Part shown: positions 33,378-45,396 of the stretch, in pieces
Layout: each line of letters opens with the position of its first letter
How positions within the stretch are numbered: position 1 is the first letter of the stretch
Assembly: GCF_000801105.2 (NCBI RefSeq)
Contig: NC_079514.1
Location: forward strand, 32,165,075 to 32,229,074
DNA from: Raphanus sativus
Lineage: Eukaryota > Streptophyta > Magnoliopsida > Brassicales > Brassicaceae
Length of the DNA: 64,000 nucleotides
Direction: 5' to 3'
The notes under the pieces: generated by a model
What the model saw: the letters and a program-made list of their open reading frames with translations, nothing else
What the model was told of the DNA's origin: nothing
The model's database searches: none
Program-made: the position numbers and the translations under genes

Positions 33378-34143
33378 ATGAAGAATCTCTCATTTCTTGC
33401 AGTTCTATCTCTCTTAGCTTTAACGCTTCCATTCGCCATTGCTTCTGACCCAAGCCCCCTTCAAGACTTCTGCGTCGCCGTCAACACCCCAGCAAATGGT
33501 GGTATGTACATGATGATGACTTCCGAATCGTTTTGCTGTATTCTTTTTACTGATTTCATTTCTTATACTCTTTACTATTTGGTTATTTTTCTCATCAGTG
33601 TTTGTGAATGGAAAGTTCTGCAAAGACCCAAAGCTTGTCACCGTGGATGACTTCTTTATGAAAGACCTTCAAATCGCAAGACCCATAACTAATGTAGTCG
33701 GGTCGGCTGTCACTCCCGTTAACGTCGACAACCTTCCAGGGTTAAACACCCTTGGCATCTCACTTGTCCGTATAGATTATGGAGTAAATGGACAAAACCC
33801 ACCTCACACCCACCCACGTGCTACCGAGATCCTGTATGTTGGACATGGAACACTTCTTGTAGGATTTGTCACATCCAACGGAGATGGGAACCGTCTGTTC
33901 ACAAAGACACTCAACGAGGGTGATGTATTTGTGTTTCCAGAAGGACTAATTCATTTCCAGTTCAATGTGGGACGTTTTCCTGCGGTTGCATTCGCTGCTC
34001 TGAGCAGCCAAAACCCAGGGGTTGTCGGTATTGCCAAATCTGTGTTTGGGTCTAACCCCGCGATTGACCCAAATGTTCTCGCAAGAGCATTTCAGTTGGA
34101 TCCAAAGGTGATCATGGATCTACAGGCCAAGGCCAAGTTCTGA
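33378..34143 (+). CDS. Germin-like protein, right arm of the palindrome
   Basis: Two exons, 33378-33501 and 33599-34143, joined in frame; 222 residues. Exon 1 is identical in protein to the left copy, including the signal peptide (1-22). Cys32/Cys49, box 1 (His111, His113, Glu118) and box 2 (His160) are intact, so Mn binding is expected. Differences from the left copy cluster between residues about 62 and 89 ([18 protein letters not shown]), with scattered changes later (LFTK, VGIAKSV) and two more residues at the end (LQAKAKF). The promoter and 5' flank are mirrored, so expression should be alike. Arabidopsis has tandem germin-like genes beside CYP85A1, which suits this location. Confidence 0.92.
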
Positions 34144-34305
34144 TCATGAAATAAAAAAATATTGTGGGAGCACTTTTATTTTCTTCTATCTTTTGTTTGA
34201 ATAAGGATCATGTATTATCCGTTCATCAGTAATGTGACATGATGTTATATTGTTGTATTTCCCTTTTATACATTTTAAATGAATTAAATATTTTATTTTT
34301 TAAGA

Positions 34306-35396
34306 TACAAAATTTTTTTTTTTTTGATCTTTCTTTTATTCCTTCCAACATATGTTATAGCTTTTTATATGAGTTATAATCCTTATAAATATTCATTTAT
34401 TCAATTATAAACAAACTTCTACATTGAAAGTTTATAAATTTTATAAATCCTTATAACATTTTTAAAAATCCTTAGAAGTGATTATATAAATAAAACTTAA
34501 AATTTGTGTAAATGATTTAAAAATCACATGTGGACTTTACAAAACATTAATGGTTATTATACTGTCTTATATACAAATATAATGTTGTATATGGAGATAT
34601 AAAGTTATTATATCTATTTCTATATCATATTTTATTTTTATAGTTTATGAATAATGTTTTCTACAGAAAAGAAATTAATGAAGAATCATGTATACTTAGT
34701 TATAGTTCCTACATTAGTTACTACAAATCATTATATGTAATAATATATGAAATTTTTGGAAACTGCGATTACATGGTTTCAGGATTACTTTTCAAAATTT
34801 GATTAAAATAAATAAAAATAAAAATATAAACCAATCAAGTTATACAACTCGAGAAACTCAGTTAAGTGATTCCTCATTTAATATATAAGTAGGTCCGTCT
34901 TTTTGCACGTGCAAGTGGAGCGGTCAAATAGAGTCTAAATTTTTAGAGGGTCCATATTTTTTTTTGTTTTAGTAATTGTTATAAATATAAAATCATATAT
35001 TTATTAAAAATCACATAGATATGTTTAAATTAAATTTTCGTATTTATTAACCAATAAATATAAATATAAATTACAAAATTAATTTTGTTTACATAACCAA
35101 CAAAAATGCAATAAGTTAGGAACTAATTAGCATTTATATCACTTATATATTTTGGAAAGTAAAAAATAGATGTTGGTGTTTGTTTTAATATTTGATGTAG
35201 GTTTAGAAAGCTAATATTCTAATTTGATTATGTTTAAGAAACTATTATTAATTAGTGATTATATAGAGGGAGAGAAATATATAATTTTTCACCAACTTTT
35301 CTAAAAAAAATAGTAAACACAAAGAAGAAAAGCCTAGTATAAGCTTCTGTCGAGAAGAAAAAAGAAGAGTCTCCAAGTTCTTGTCTAACCAAATAG
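34306..35396. other. AT-rich spacer with a partial MITE near 34890
   Basis: No gene seen. AGGTCCGTCTTTTTG.. at about 34888-34970, including AGTGGAGCGGTCAAATAGAGTC, resembles the left end of the MITE at 35397 but its right end is not found, so it appears truncated. Confidence 0.5.
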
Positions 35397-35669
35397 CAGG
35401 GCCGTCTAACAGTATTTGAAAGTGGAGCGATTGAATAGAGTCCGAATTGAAAATAAAATGAAAATTAATAATTTTTGAAAATAAATATATCAGTTATGAT
35501 ATAAAATTTAAAGTTTTAAACATATTACTAAATTTAGAGCTGATAATTTTAAAATAAGACGTCAAATATATAAATAAAACTATAAATTTTAAAGTTTACT
35601 CTATTACATCGTTAAATATATTATTAATATATTTTGAACATGGTCCATAAATAATTTGAGACGGCCCTG
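35397..35669. mobile_element. Small MITE with CAGGGCCGTCT ends
   Basis: CAGGGCCGTCT at 35397 and its inverse AGACGGCCCTG ending at 35669 enclose 273 bp of AT-rich DNA. CAGGG-type ends fit hAT-derived MITEs, but an 8 bp duplication is not clear in the flanks. Confidence 0.65.
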
Positions 35670-35796
35670 TATATAAGAATATATAAACTCACTAAGTATC
35701 CAAATTGCCTAACATTTTTATAATTGATCACTCAAAGTGCCTTCATGGCCTACGTAGAAAGAGTAAAATGGTAGAAAGTTAATAATACGGTATGTT

Positions 35797-36574
35797 TTTT
35801 TTGTCGCTGAATTTTATTATTAAGCCTTTAAGGCAAAGAGTTCTAAACAATGAGAACCAGCAAAACAACATAGAAAAGGGATACACCAGTAGAAATCCAA
35901 AATAAACTAACACATCTATTTTACGTATGGATGACTAAAGATTTTTCATATAAAAGCTTCATATTTGCTTTTGGAATAGGTGAACCTCAAAAGAGATAAC
36001 CTTCGTATTAATCCAAAAGCACCACGCTTCAGAGTGAGTTGAAAACGATTGTCATTCTCTTTTTATTACTCCAGTAGGAGCCACCGAGATAAGATAACTC
36101 TCTATTTTGCTCTATTATCAGAGTCAAAGAGATTACCGTTCCATAAAACTTCATGATGCCTTTCGAAGTAACGATAGTTTGCAGCAAGAACTCCATTACC
36201 ATCGAATCAAGAATCATCAACGATTGAAGCCGGTAAGACCCGTCGTCACCATCCGCAGTAGATCTGTCAATTAACTTTTCTAAACAGTTCAACTGAATCG
36301 AAAGTTTTGTCTTTCCAAACAAATTGGAAGAAGCATACAAAAAAACAATAAAAAACCTTGCCATATTCAAAATAAATTGGCAATAAAACAGCGACTGGAA
36401 ACAAAACAGATCCAAGAAAGAGATGCAAAACAAATTAAGCAAGCTGACGGAGCTGGAGAAGCCTCTGATCATCGGCTTGAAATTATGAAAAATCTCTCTT
36501 TTTCTCTCTTGACGGCTAGGGTTTTTTCTCTTTCCTCGTTAGTTATAAAAGCACTATTGGGCGAAACTCTCTTC
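35797..36574 (-). mobile_element. Short non-LTR retroposon with perfect 16 bp target duplication
   Basis: AATAATACGGTATGTT occurs at 35781-35796 and again at 36575-36590, exactly flanking the insertion. The minus strand begins near a pyrimidine-rich leader containing AAACCCTAGCCGTCAAGAG and ends ..AATAATAAAATTCAGCGAC then an A-run, like plant LINE 3' ends. It is 778 bp long with a weak 147-codon frame (36472-36029, minus) showing no recognised domain. Best reading: an internally deleted LINE moved by LINE machinery. Confidence 0.82.
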
Positions 36575-36590
36575 AATAATACGGTATGTT

Positions 36591-37276
36591 CTCAAAGAAG
36601 TTTTAAGATTTTGTGTAAAAGATTGTGAATTATTTTCTAGTCCATTCTATAGGGTGAACTTCTAGTTTCACTACTAACATAATAGCCCATAAAAGTTTTT
36701 TCAAGTTATATTATATTTTTTTAAAGTAAAAACAAATAAATAACAGTAGTAACTGAAAATAAAAACTTTTAACATTGTTAACACCGTTGTTAAAACTCTA
36801 AATCATAAATCTTAAAATATTTAGGAATTTACTAACGGTATTGTTGGTAAAAAATCTAAACCATAAATCTTAAAAGATTTAAGAATTTACTGATGGTGTT
36901 AACAATGTTAAAAAATAGGCAACTAATACTATTTCTATTTTTATTTTACTTTTTTTCAATAACATAATATGTCTTGACAAATTTTTATTGGCTATTATGT
37001 TAGTGGTAAATCGAGGAATAACTCAAAAAACTCCAAGATTATTTAAGATTTTAAAAGGAAAACACAAATACATGAATAGTAAATCATTCGTAAATTAAGC
37101 TGCTCATTGATATATGTACATATGACCAGAAAATCTTAAATGAGTACAAAACATGGGTTATTATATAGAGCAAAAAAATAGAATCATAATTATCGTCTTA
37201 TCTTGTCTCTTCATATGCTTCTTCTATATTCTATGTGCATTTATATTATTCTCTATTATTATTAATATTTAAAACG
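36591..37276. other. AT-rich 3' flank of CYP85A1
   Basis: No gene seen. A short direct repeat (TAAATCATAAATCTTAAAATATTTA-like) lies around 36795-36890. Confidence 0.5.
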
Positions 37277-40201
37277 TTAGTAAGGTGAAATCCTAAGATG
37301 AAAGCCCTTTGGTGCAAAAACTCTTGGAAACACCATTAGTTTATCCCCTCCTATCTCCTCCCATCTGCCATTATAGTCAATTCAGCACACAGTATTAACA
37401 TCAATACAAACTCCTGAAATCAAATGAGAATAACTCCAAAATCTAAAATAAAACATTACATCTTTGAACATGAACCGACCTGTATCTTGTAACAAAATAA
37501 TGGAGGAAGCTCGATATCTCAACAATCCCTAGTTCCTTTCCAGGGCAAAGCCTTGTCCCACCTCCAAACACAAAACATGAGTTTTGTGACTCCAAGCTCT
37601 TCTCCTTCATTCACAAATTCAGTAATACACGTTTTCAAAATCATTCGTTTCATGTTTTTAAAGTAGTTTATAAATTCATATGAGTAAAAATACAATAAAC
37701 TTATTTTTATAATTTAAGAAGACAGTAGTTTCAACAAATGGACTAATTTACCTTTAAAGATAGTAATAAATACAAAATAATTAGTTGCAAAAAAAAATAA
37801 ATACAAAATAATTTCTGTCGTAATAAATACAAATGGAGTATAAAACTGCATTTATTGTGAAACAGATGCTTACCATCCACCTCCATGGATTAAAGATCAA
37901 TGGGTCCTTGTAAAGATTTGTGTCGTAATTAATTTCTCTTGTGTATACGTAAATTCTCCATCCTTTTGGGATTAAATAACCTACAATTATTAAAGATCAT
38001 GATCAGCATTTGTGAAGCATATTAAAATCATTTAATGAATACACGAAAAGGGTTTATATTCTGCCAAAGTTATTTGAAAATAAAAGAAACCATGGAGTGA
38101 TGGAGGTTCACACAAAGGAGAATGCTTTCATCGCTGGTTTTGGTTGGTGTTCATAATACACTTAAATCATTGATCTACTCTAAGGTCCACCACATGCTCA
38201 CATTATGTCTCTTTTTTTTAGTTTAATTTAAATTTACAAAATTATTATTAAAAATAACAAGATAACTGAAATAAGAAATGTATACACGTACCGTTGATTT
38301 CCAAGTCACGGGTAGTTTTCCTCAGGACCCCATTAACGATTGTTGCCAGTCTTGATGTCTCAAAAATCACCTGTAACACAAAATTAAATATTTATTACTA
38401 ATGGCTAATGATTTATGATTGTAAGAAACATAAAATGTTAATTACTCACAGCTCGAGTGAACTTCATTGACTTCACATCCTCTAAATCGAGTGGTTCGTC
38501 TGGTCGTTTTCTTTCCCTGATAGCCAAATGCTCTCTCTGCAATCCCAAAACAGCCCAATATCAAACAGCTTAACCATATTAAACCGGTGGATCATTAGAC
38601 CAGTTTTGTTCTTTCTTAGGGGACATACTCTGAGTTCTTCCAGAGCTTTTGGATGATCATGGAGGTACTTAAGAGCCATCATTGAGGTCGTAGACACAGT
38701 TTCGTAACCTGAATACAAGATCGTTACGACTTGGTCTCTTATCTCTTCATCTGTTAATGGGTATCTGTTGTCATCCTTCTTCATCAAGTAACCTAACATG
38801 TCTGTGAATGTTTCTCCAGAATCTTTACGTTCTTGCATCAACTCGCTAAGCAACCTATCAATGTTCTTTCTTGCCTGAAAAGGAACAATAAAGATTCAGT
38901 TTTATTTTTTTAGTCCAAATTTCTTTGTGAGCGTCAAGATCAAAGATTTTACTTGGATTCCACAACGATAATTTGTGCCGGGAAGATCGATTGGTACGGA
39001 GAGAGTTCCAACAACAAGCTTGAAGAACTCATTTTTGAATTCTTCAACGAGTGGTTTTCTTAGGTTTCCAGCGATTTGTGACAAAGAAGATAAAAACGCC
39101 ATCTGCACGAATTAAAAAAAACATACATAGATGTGTTATCAATTATTCAATAATATGTAAGTTGATTTTTAATATACTTTTCCGTATAAGTCAAAAAAAA
39201 TTCCTCAGCAAAAAAACAAAATAGTACACATGCGTTTATTTATCTTTTCCTTGCAGTTATCTCTGTACTAATTTACCTTTATAGAAATTAACAAGTTCTT
39301 ATCATTAATTTTGTTTAATAGAAAATTTTGGTCATTTTTAGTTCTTTTAGCAACTGTGCACTATAGCTTTCGTGACAAAAAAAAAAGCAACTGTGCATTA
39401 TAGCAAAACATTATTTACTTCAAAACAGAGAAAACTACGTACTTTTTGGAACGAGCATTTAATTCCAGTGCCTAAGAACTATCATAAATTCATAATAATT
39501 TTGATCTAATCGGTTCACCTAAAACTAATTGATTATATTTTCAAATCGTCATATAGTAAAGGTATATAGGCTTAAGAAACAGAGTGTGAGAGAGAGAAAG
39601 AACATACATTTTTGCTCTTATCCTGGATATCAACATTCTCAAGCTCACTCCACTGACCAAGATAACTTCTCATGAAGTAATCGACTTTGGGCAATATGTG
39701 ATCTCTCATCATGGTTGAGCTTATGAGCGAAAGAAGCGAGCCTCTCATAAGGCGGTGGCTCGAACCATGAACCGCAGCCATGTTGCAAGTCCCGAGAATG
39801 TCAAGCATTGATTGTGGATAACCAGGAACCAAACCTTTCGATTCGTTCTTTAAGATGTATCTGTTGATCTCTGTGTCCATCGAGACTAACGTTGGACAAC
39901 CAAGAAGATGCGATTTGAAGAAACTCCCATATCTGTTGATCCCAAGTTAGTATTTTAGAGGAAAACAAAAAATCTAGATTTGTTTTTTTCTTTTATTTGA
40001 GTCTTTTTACCGGAGTCTTTGGTTTCTCATGAAGTCAGGGCCTTGTTTGAGGAACTCGGTTGTTTCGCCAAAGATTGGCCACCCCATGGTTCCAGGAGGG
40101 AGATTAGTCTTGTTGTATCGCATTTCGTTCCATCGGAGCAGCGCAGAACAGAGCAAGACGAGGACAAAAAGAAAACCAATCATCACCATCGCTATTCCCA
40201 T
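37277..40201 (-). CDS. CYP85A1: Brassinosteroid C-6 oxidase, cytochrome P450 CYP85A1
   Basis: ER-bound P450 that oxidises 6-deoxo-brassinosteroids at C-6, e.g. 6-deoxocastasterone to castasterone. Nine exons (minus): 40201-40011, 39932-39608, 39102-38953, 38874-38629, 38536-38450, 38370-38292, 37980-37874, 37604-37480, 37364-37277; all GT..AG, total 1398 nt, 465 residues, the length I recall for Arabidopsis CYP85A1. Parts: N-terminal anchor (about 5-22), proline hinge LPPGTMGWPIFGE, I-helix SGYETVST (277-284), ExxR as Glu337-Arg340, heme loop FGGGTRLCPG with Cys415. Paralogue-specific spots (GLVPGYPQS, SSTMMRDHILPK) follow CYP85A1, not CYP85A2. No frame damage is seen. In Arabidopsis the gene is repressed by brassinosteroid feedback; I did not identify the sites here. 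Confidence 0.96.
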
Positions 40202-40307
40202 CTCACTCTGTTCTCTTTGTTCCTTCTTTTTTCTCTGCTTTTAGAGAGAGAGAGAGTGAGAAGGTGATTTGAATGTGGTTGAGACCAGAAGAGTGTGTTT
40301 GTAAGTG

Positions 40308-40315
40308 TTTATATA
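40308..40315 (-). promoter_or_regulatory. TATA box of CYP85A1
   Basis: TATATAAA on the minus strand about 107 bp before the ATG. The leader between has a GA/CT-rich run just before the start codon. Confidence 0.6.
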
Positions 40316-41073
40316 GAAAGCTAAGTCAAGTGCATCATGCTATGAGACATGGAGAGAGAAGATTGATGGTGTTCTTACCATACAAAAAAAAAATACATAA
40401 ACAAACACGTATGTAGAATTTCACCAACTCTTTGTATATTTTCTTATTGTATTATATTTTTTTTTTTTTTGCTAAAACTGTTATTCTAAGAGTTATGATA
40501 GTATTTAGGTAGACTTGTTACTTTTCCACGTTAATTGTCTCCTAGCATGAAAATATGCATCATGATAACCAAATGCTATTTGCAAGCTGATTATAATTTT
40601 TGAAAATTTTGTTATACAATTAGTGGTTTTTAGAATACCCTTCATAATAATGTTTTGGATGAAATATAATTAACAGTGTAAATATTGTACTTTTTTAAAA
40701 GCAAAGTTGTGATCTTTTTTTTTTTAAAAAAAGAAATTCTAAGTTCCTAATATTGGTCAATAATTTTTCCAAATATTCTGAGTTAGTTTTTAGAAATCAG
40801 AATTAAAAATTTGAAGCACTAAAAACGAAATTTATTATATTAAATAAATATGATAATTTTTTTTGCTTAAAAACTTATGATACTTCTAGTATGTAAAATA
40901 CTAAAACTGCATTTTGTAACATGCCTTTACGATAACATCTTTGCTAAGAAATTGTATTTGTAACATACCTTTCATAATTATATATATATATATATATCCC
41001 TACAACATATTTGTAAATAATGTTACAAAAAAATTAACCGTAAATATGGGTGTCTCTTTTGTAAAAACTTACA
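40316..41073. other. CYP85A1 upstream region, AT-rich
   Basis: Presumed promoter. Contains a T-run near 40457-40470, an (AT)n run at about 40980-40997, and an AACACGTAT element near 40404. No gene seen. Confidence 0.4.
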
Positions 41074-41081
41074 CTCTTAGA

Positions 41082-41535
41082 TAGGCCTGCGGTTTTTGTC
41101 CAAACCGAATGGACAGAAACGAAGCGAATTTTTCAGTTTTTGGTTCAGTTATGGTTTTCAATGCGGTTTAGTTCAGGTGGATTTTGAAAAATAATTCGGT
41201 TTTGGTTTGGTTTGGTTTTCGATTTTCAAAAAGAAAATTAAAAATTTTTAAAAACCAAAAATAACCGAAATATCCAAAAAATGAACCGAAATATCCGAAT
41301 TTAACCGAAAAACCGAGTTTAACCGAAAATATCCAATTGTTTTTAAGAAATTATATCGAAATTAACCGAAAACCAAAAAATCGGTTATTTTTGAAAATAA
41401 AATTGAAAACCGAAAATAACCGGTAATCGAACCAAACCAAAATTTAAATGGTTATTTTCGGAATTGATTTTTAAAATTTCGGTTAATCAAAAACCGACGG
41501 TTTGGTTCGGTTTCAAAACCGAAATCGCAGGGCTA
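41082..41535. mobile_element. hAT-like foldback element with AACCGA-rich arms and 8 bp target duplication
   Basis: The ends TAGGCCTGCGGTTTTTG and, inverted, TAGCCCTGCGATTTCGG are flanked by CTCTTAGA on both sides (41074-41081 and 41536-41543), an exact 8 bp duplication. The arms are full of CGGTTTGG and AACCGAAA in opposite orientations, so the 454 bp folds on itself. No coding capacity. Ends resemble those of the element at 15180-15901, suggesting one family. Confidence 0.75.
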
Positions 41536-41543
41536 CTCTTAGA

Positions 41544-44500
41544 TATGGTTGTTCAAATCAAACTAGGTGTACCGGATCTAGTCGAAGCTGGTTTAATACA
41601 CTTTCCCGAAAGTGTGTTCTAGGAAAACCAGCTGCACCAAGCTTATGGACTATAATGCTCATGCGAAAGACTAACAAATGAATAAACATATCCAGCCCAC
41701 AAAATTCCTATTCTTAGATCCACTATAAAATAATTCAAAATAAATAAGTCTTTATTATCCAAAAAGTCTTTTATTGCTAAAAAATCCTTTTACAGTTCTC
41801 AATAAAAATATAATTAAATTTGATCTTAAATATGAAGAATAATATGCTGTTACTACAATACGCACATAATATATACTTTGATATTCATTTTCTCACTTGC
41901 TTCTTCTTTTCATAAACCAATAAAAATAATTAACTCACTTGCTTCTTCTTTTTATTTGGTTGTTTACTTTCTACATTTATTTCCATTTGGTTGTCTTTAC
42001 GATCAAATCAAACTAATTATGATTTATTTTATTTTTTTATTTTTGTTACTTTTATAATGATTTATTGAGAGTCAGATGTTCAGTTTCAAAAGCAATCCTA
42101 ATTTTTTTTTAAAACTTAATCCTAAAAGTTTTAAGTAAATAATAAATATTTATTTTAATACTTAGAAGGTAAAGTAAGAATGAGTATCATTTTTTTGAAA
42201 AAAAGAAGAGAGTAAAATACAAAGTCAAAATTATGGTTGGATACATTTTATCCTTAAATTTGATTTGATTCTCTATTCGATTCGATCCGATCCGAAAAAT
42301 CCAGATATCATTAAGTCGTCGAAGTAAAGAAAATAATAAAAATTAATATCCATTATCAATGAAACAAATCACAAATACTAAAAAAATTAGAGACGAATAT
42401 CTGATCCACTCCGATTTTTATATAAATAGATGTATATCTACAATTAAATATAGATTTTAAATGTATAATATTATATAATTATTATTTAACATGTATTTAT
42501 TAAATTTTATTTTAGAAATTACATATAAAATAATAATGTAAAAATAAGAATATAAAATATTTTTAAAAATGACAGTTTTTCTAAAAATAGTTGTTTTATA
42601 ATAAATATTATTAATTTTAAAAATTATAAAGCTATAGTTTCATTAATTTTTTACTTTATATTTTGTTATATAGAAGAAATTATAAAAAAATAGTATTTTT
42701 TTAAAATTTACTTGTATTGGAAAAATAGATAAAATATTAATAAATATCCGTGAATATTTACAAATATAAAAAAACAAAAAATTAGATATCTGTCAAGTAC
42801 CAAATAAATTACAAATACTAAAAAAATATGGTACTATTAGATAGAACCACCAACCCATTCCTCAAGATCTTAGACATGAATACTTGTTCGGTAGTTGGAT
42901 GAAGAAGATTCGCTTTTCAGTTATTGTAAAGAATGTGGTTGCTTTATTAGTGAATCTTGATGGGTTTTGTTGTAAACTAATCTTTAGTTAACAATAAAAA
43001 GAGGTAGAAAATTCAGTAGTATATATGAATAGTACGTAATTTTATTCTGTTTAACAATATAATACTCAGCTCTTAATGCAGTGTTATGATTTTTTTTTTC
43101 TCAACCGCGGTGTCATGATTTATGAATAGGTTTTACCACTTGCAGGTACTCTCGCATTATCAACACTGACGCGGTTTGGAGGTGGATTGTACTAAAAGGG
43201 CCTTTGAAACTTCTATTGTTCTAGCTTTTCCCAACGTTAAGGTATGAATTATTATCTCACAAAAAAATAAAACATCTACGAAAGAAATACACTATAAATG
43301 TACCTGAGAACTATCCCTTAAGGGCATCATTATAGGTAGTACTTGTGAAAGTCTTTAGGTAAATTTTTCTTTTTTTTTTTAATTTTCTTTTATCCAAAAA
43401 TTTTTTTTAAAAATAAACCAATCGCGGACCACCAAATATCGTGAGACCCGCAAACACTGTTAAAGACACAGTTAAGACGTTCCTTATTTTGGGACATATT
43501 GGTTCAGTTATTGAGAAAAAGTGGTGGGCTTCACACCAAAAACACTAAGGACCAATGTTAGGATTTGGTAATAATGATGTCCTAAGAGATATAGGAGTTT
43601 ATTGGTAGAAGATGTAGCTGAGATGATTGGTAGAAGACGTAGCTTTCAATTTTTTGCTGTAAGATCTAAGCCGTAGATTTTGTGCTTTTAACTTTAAATT
43701 TTATTGCACTAAATCAAAAATAAAATATGAATATTTATTATAAAGTTTTAAAAGCATTAAATTTAAAGCAGTAGAAAAATTGATTTCTAAAGTCAATATA
43801 TATATTTTTAAAGATTTTGTGCTTTAGTTTTAGTTTTTTATTAATAAAGTTTGATTGTTTTGATTTTAGTGTCGTAGAAAAAATTATTGTCGTAGAGAGC
43901 ACTTACGGCCAACACCAATCTTTCCATATAGTCCGATAAAAACTAAACTTGTACAGAATGAAAACTTTTTAAAAATAGATGATTAATTGAATCCACTAAA
44001 TTACCACATCCAAGAAAAGCTCTTATCGGTACATATGTGTGCATAGTGAATTTCTATCAGTGTCACAAAGCCAAATAGAACCTTGCATGACATATCACAT
44101 ATGTTGGTACTGTTTGATCCACATGTTTTATTTTTGTTTTTTTCTCTCTTTTCGATAAAAATCTTAACAACCATAAGTTGGCTCATCCATTAAGCAAATC
44201 TTAAATCTTGTGTAAAAAATAAATCTTTAGCTTTGAAATTGAATCACAATTAGCCAAGATAAATGCTCATATCTATGTATCTTTTCTTATGGATGACATT
44301 TATTAGTTCTCATATTTATTTCATAAAACGTATTTTGCTACATGCTAAAATGTGCTAAAAAATACAAGAATATTTTCAGTAAGTGATTCTGTTATTTTCT
44401 TAACGCGTGTTCTACCATTTTATTTAATATAATACTCAAATTCTGTATTTCAACTTTTATTTAAGGATATGACTTTAAGAAATGATACTTGAGGGAAAGG

Positions 44501-44640
44501 ACTGGCACATGGGAGCCACTTGAAACAACCCATTTGATCAAAGCTATGAATATTTTATTTTTATTTATTTTTATTTTTTTTGAAATTACCTTTTCTTATT
44601 AGTTACCCTTTCCAAATAGTCTTACAACGCAAAAGAACAA
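41544..44640. other. AT-rich intergenic DNA with a probable decayed MITE at ~43325-43570
   Basis: No gene supported. Around 43420-43480 the sequence AACCAATCGCGGACCACCA..TCGTG..ACCCGCAAA resembles the AACCAATCGCGGACCGCCACGTG segment upstream of each SPH gene, pointing to a shared dispersed repeat. The rest is AT-rich. Confidence 0.45.
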
Positions 44641-44767
44641 AATGAAGCGATCCGAAAAGTAACAGCAGGATCAATCACAAAAAAGAGCTCAACTTGAAAC
44701 TCAATCACAGCAGAAGTCGAAATTGCAATAACACTCACACTTCCAATGAAACGTACTTGAAGAAGCT

Positions 44768-45010
44768 ATGGTTGAAAGTACTGAAACCAAAGCTGTAAGT
44801 ATGAAGCGCCAACCAGATTATGAGACTGAGTACCTATCCGAGACAACCTTTCCTTTTGATCCAAACCTTGAAGCTTGGCTCTTAGAGTTAACTGCAGCTC
44901 TTTCAACAGAGAAGAAGCAGGCCGAGATGATGCATTGTGAATCCTTGAGTTCCTTTCTTTCCATTAAAGCTGATGATGCAGCTCTTTCAGCTATGAATAT
45001 TTTATATTAA
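44768..45010 (+). CDS. Unrecognised 80-codon ORF, possible gene fragment
   Basis: Open from MVESTETKAVSMKRQ to a stop at 45010, with composition like a real protein (acidic and Leu/Ala-rich, e.g. LEAWLLELTAALSTEKKQ, probably helical). A near-consensus donor GTAAGT lies at codon 10, so it may be two exons of something larger. No domain recognised, no promoter picked out, and it stands alone among repeats; a transposon-captured fragment is as likely as a gene. Confidence 0.3.
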   Translation: MVESTETKAVSMKRQPDYETEYLSETTFPFDPNLEAWLLELTAALSTEKKQAEMMHCESLSSFLSIKADDAALSAMNILY

Positions 45011-45396
45011 GAAATACATAAAGCTGAAAACGAATTCTCATATTTTCTGCAAATTTGTTTTCTTTAGGACGAGTAGACGACTAACAATGCAAGTTCACGT
45101 GCAAGTTCCAACAAATGTCCATCAAAGTGAAAGTCAAGTAGTCAACTCATCGTTTCATGAGTGAAAAAGGAATTTCATCTGCAAACATCTTTTGCCTATT
45201 TATAAGTCTCTAAAATCACATTAACATTGTTACTCTTGTGACTTCTCTCAAGCTCTTACAGATTACAACATTATCGGTTTGTTCAGACTGCAAGTTTGAA
45301 GAAAAAAAAGACTGCAAGTTTGACTTATGGTCTTTCTTGGTTACAACTATTTAATGCCGGCCCGGTAACACAAAACAAACAACAATTAATGATCTT

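Larger units (their letters stand above)
31066..34305. repeat. 3.2 kb palindrome holding two outward-facing germin-like genes
   Basis: The two halves are inverted copies of each other about a centre near 32698, with a 26 bp spacer (32686-32711). Paired positions sum to about 65395-65397; for example the two start codons (32017 and 33378) and the two TATA boxes (32073 and 33322) fit. The palindrome covers the 5' flanks, both whole genes and the first ~150 bp after each stop. A ~33 bp extra piece is present only in the left arm near 31150-31185. Confidence 0.93.

Noticed and set aside
36377..36628. 83-codon plus-strand frame near the retroposon
   Set aside because: Antisense to the retroposon and crosses its target-site duplication, so it is not an evolved gene.
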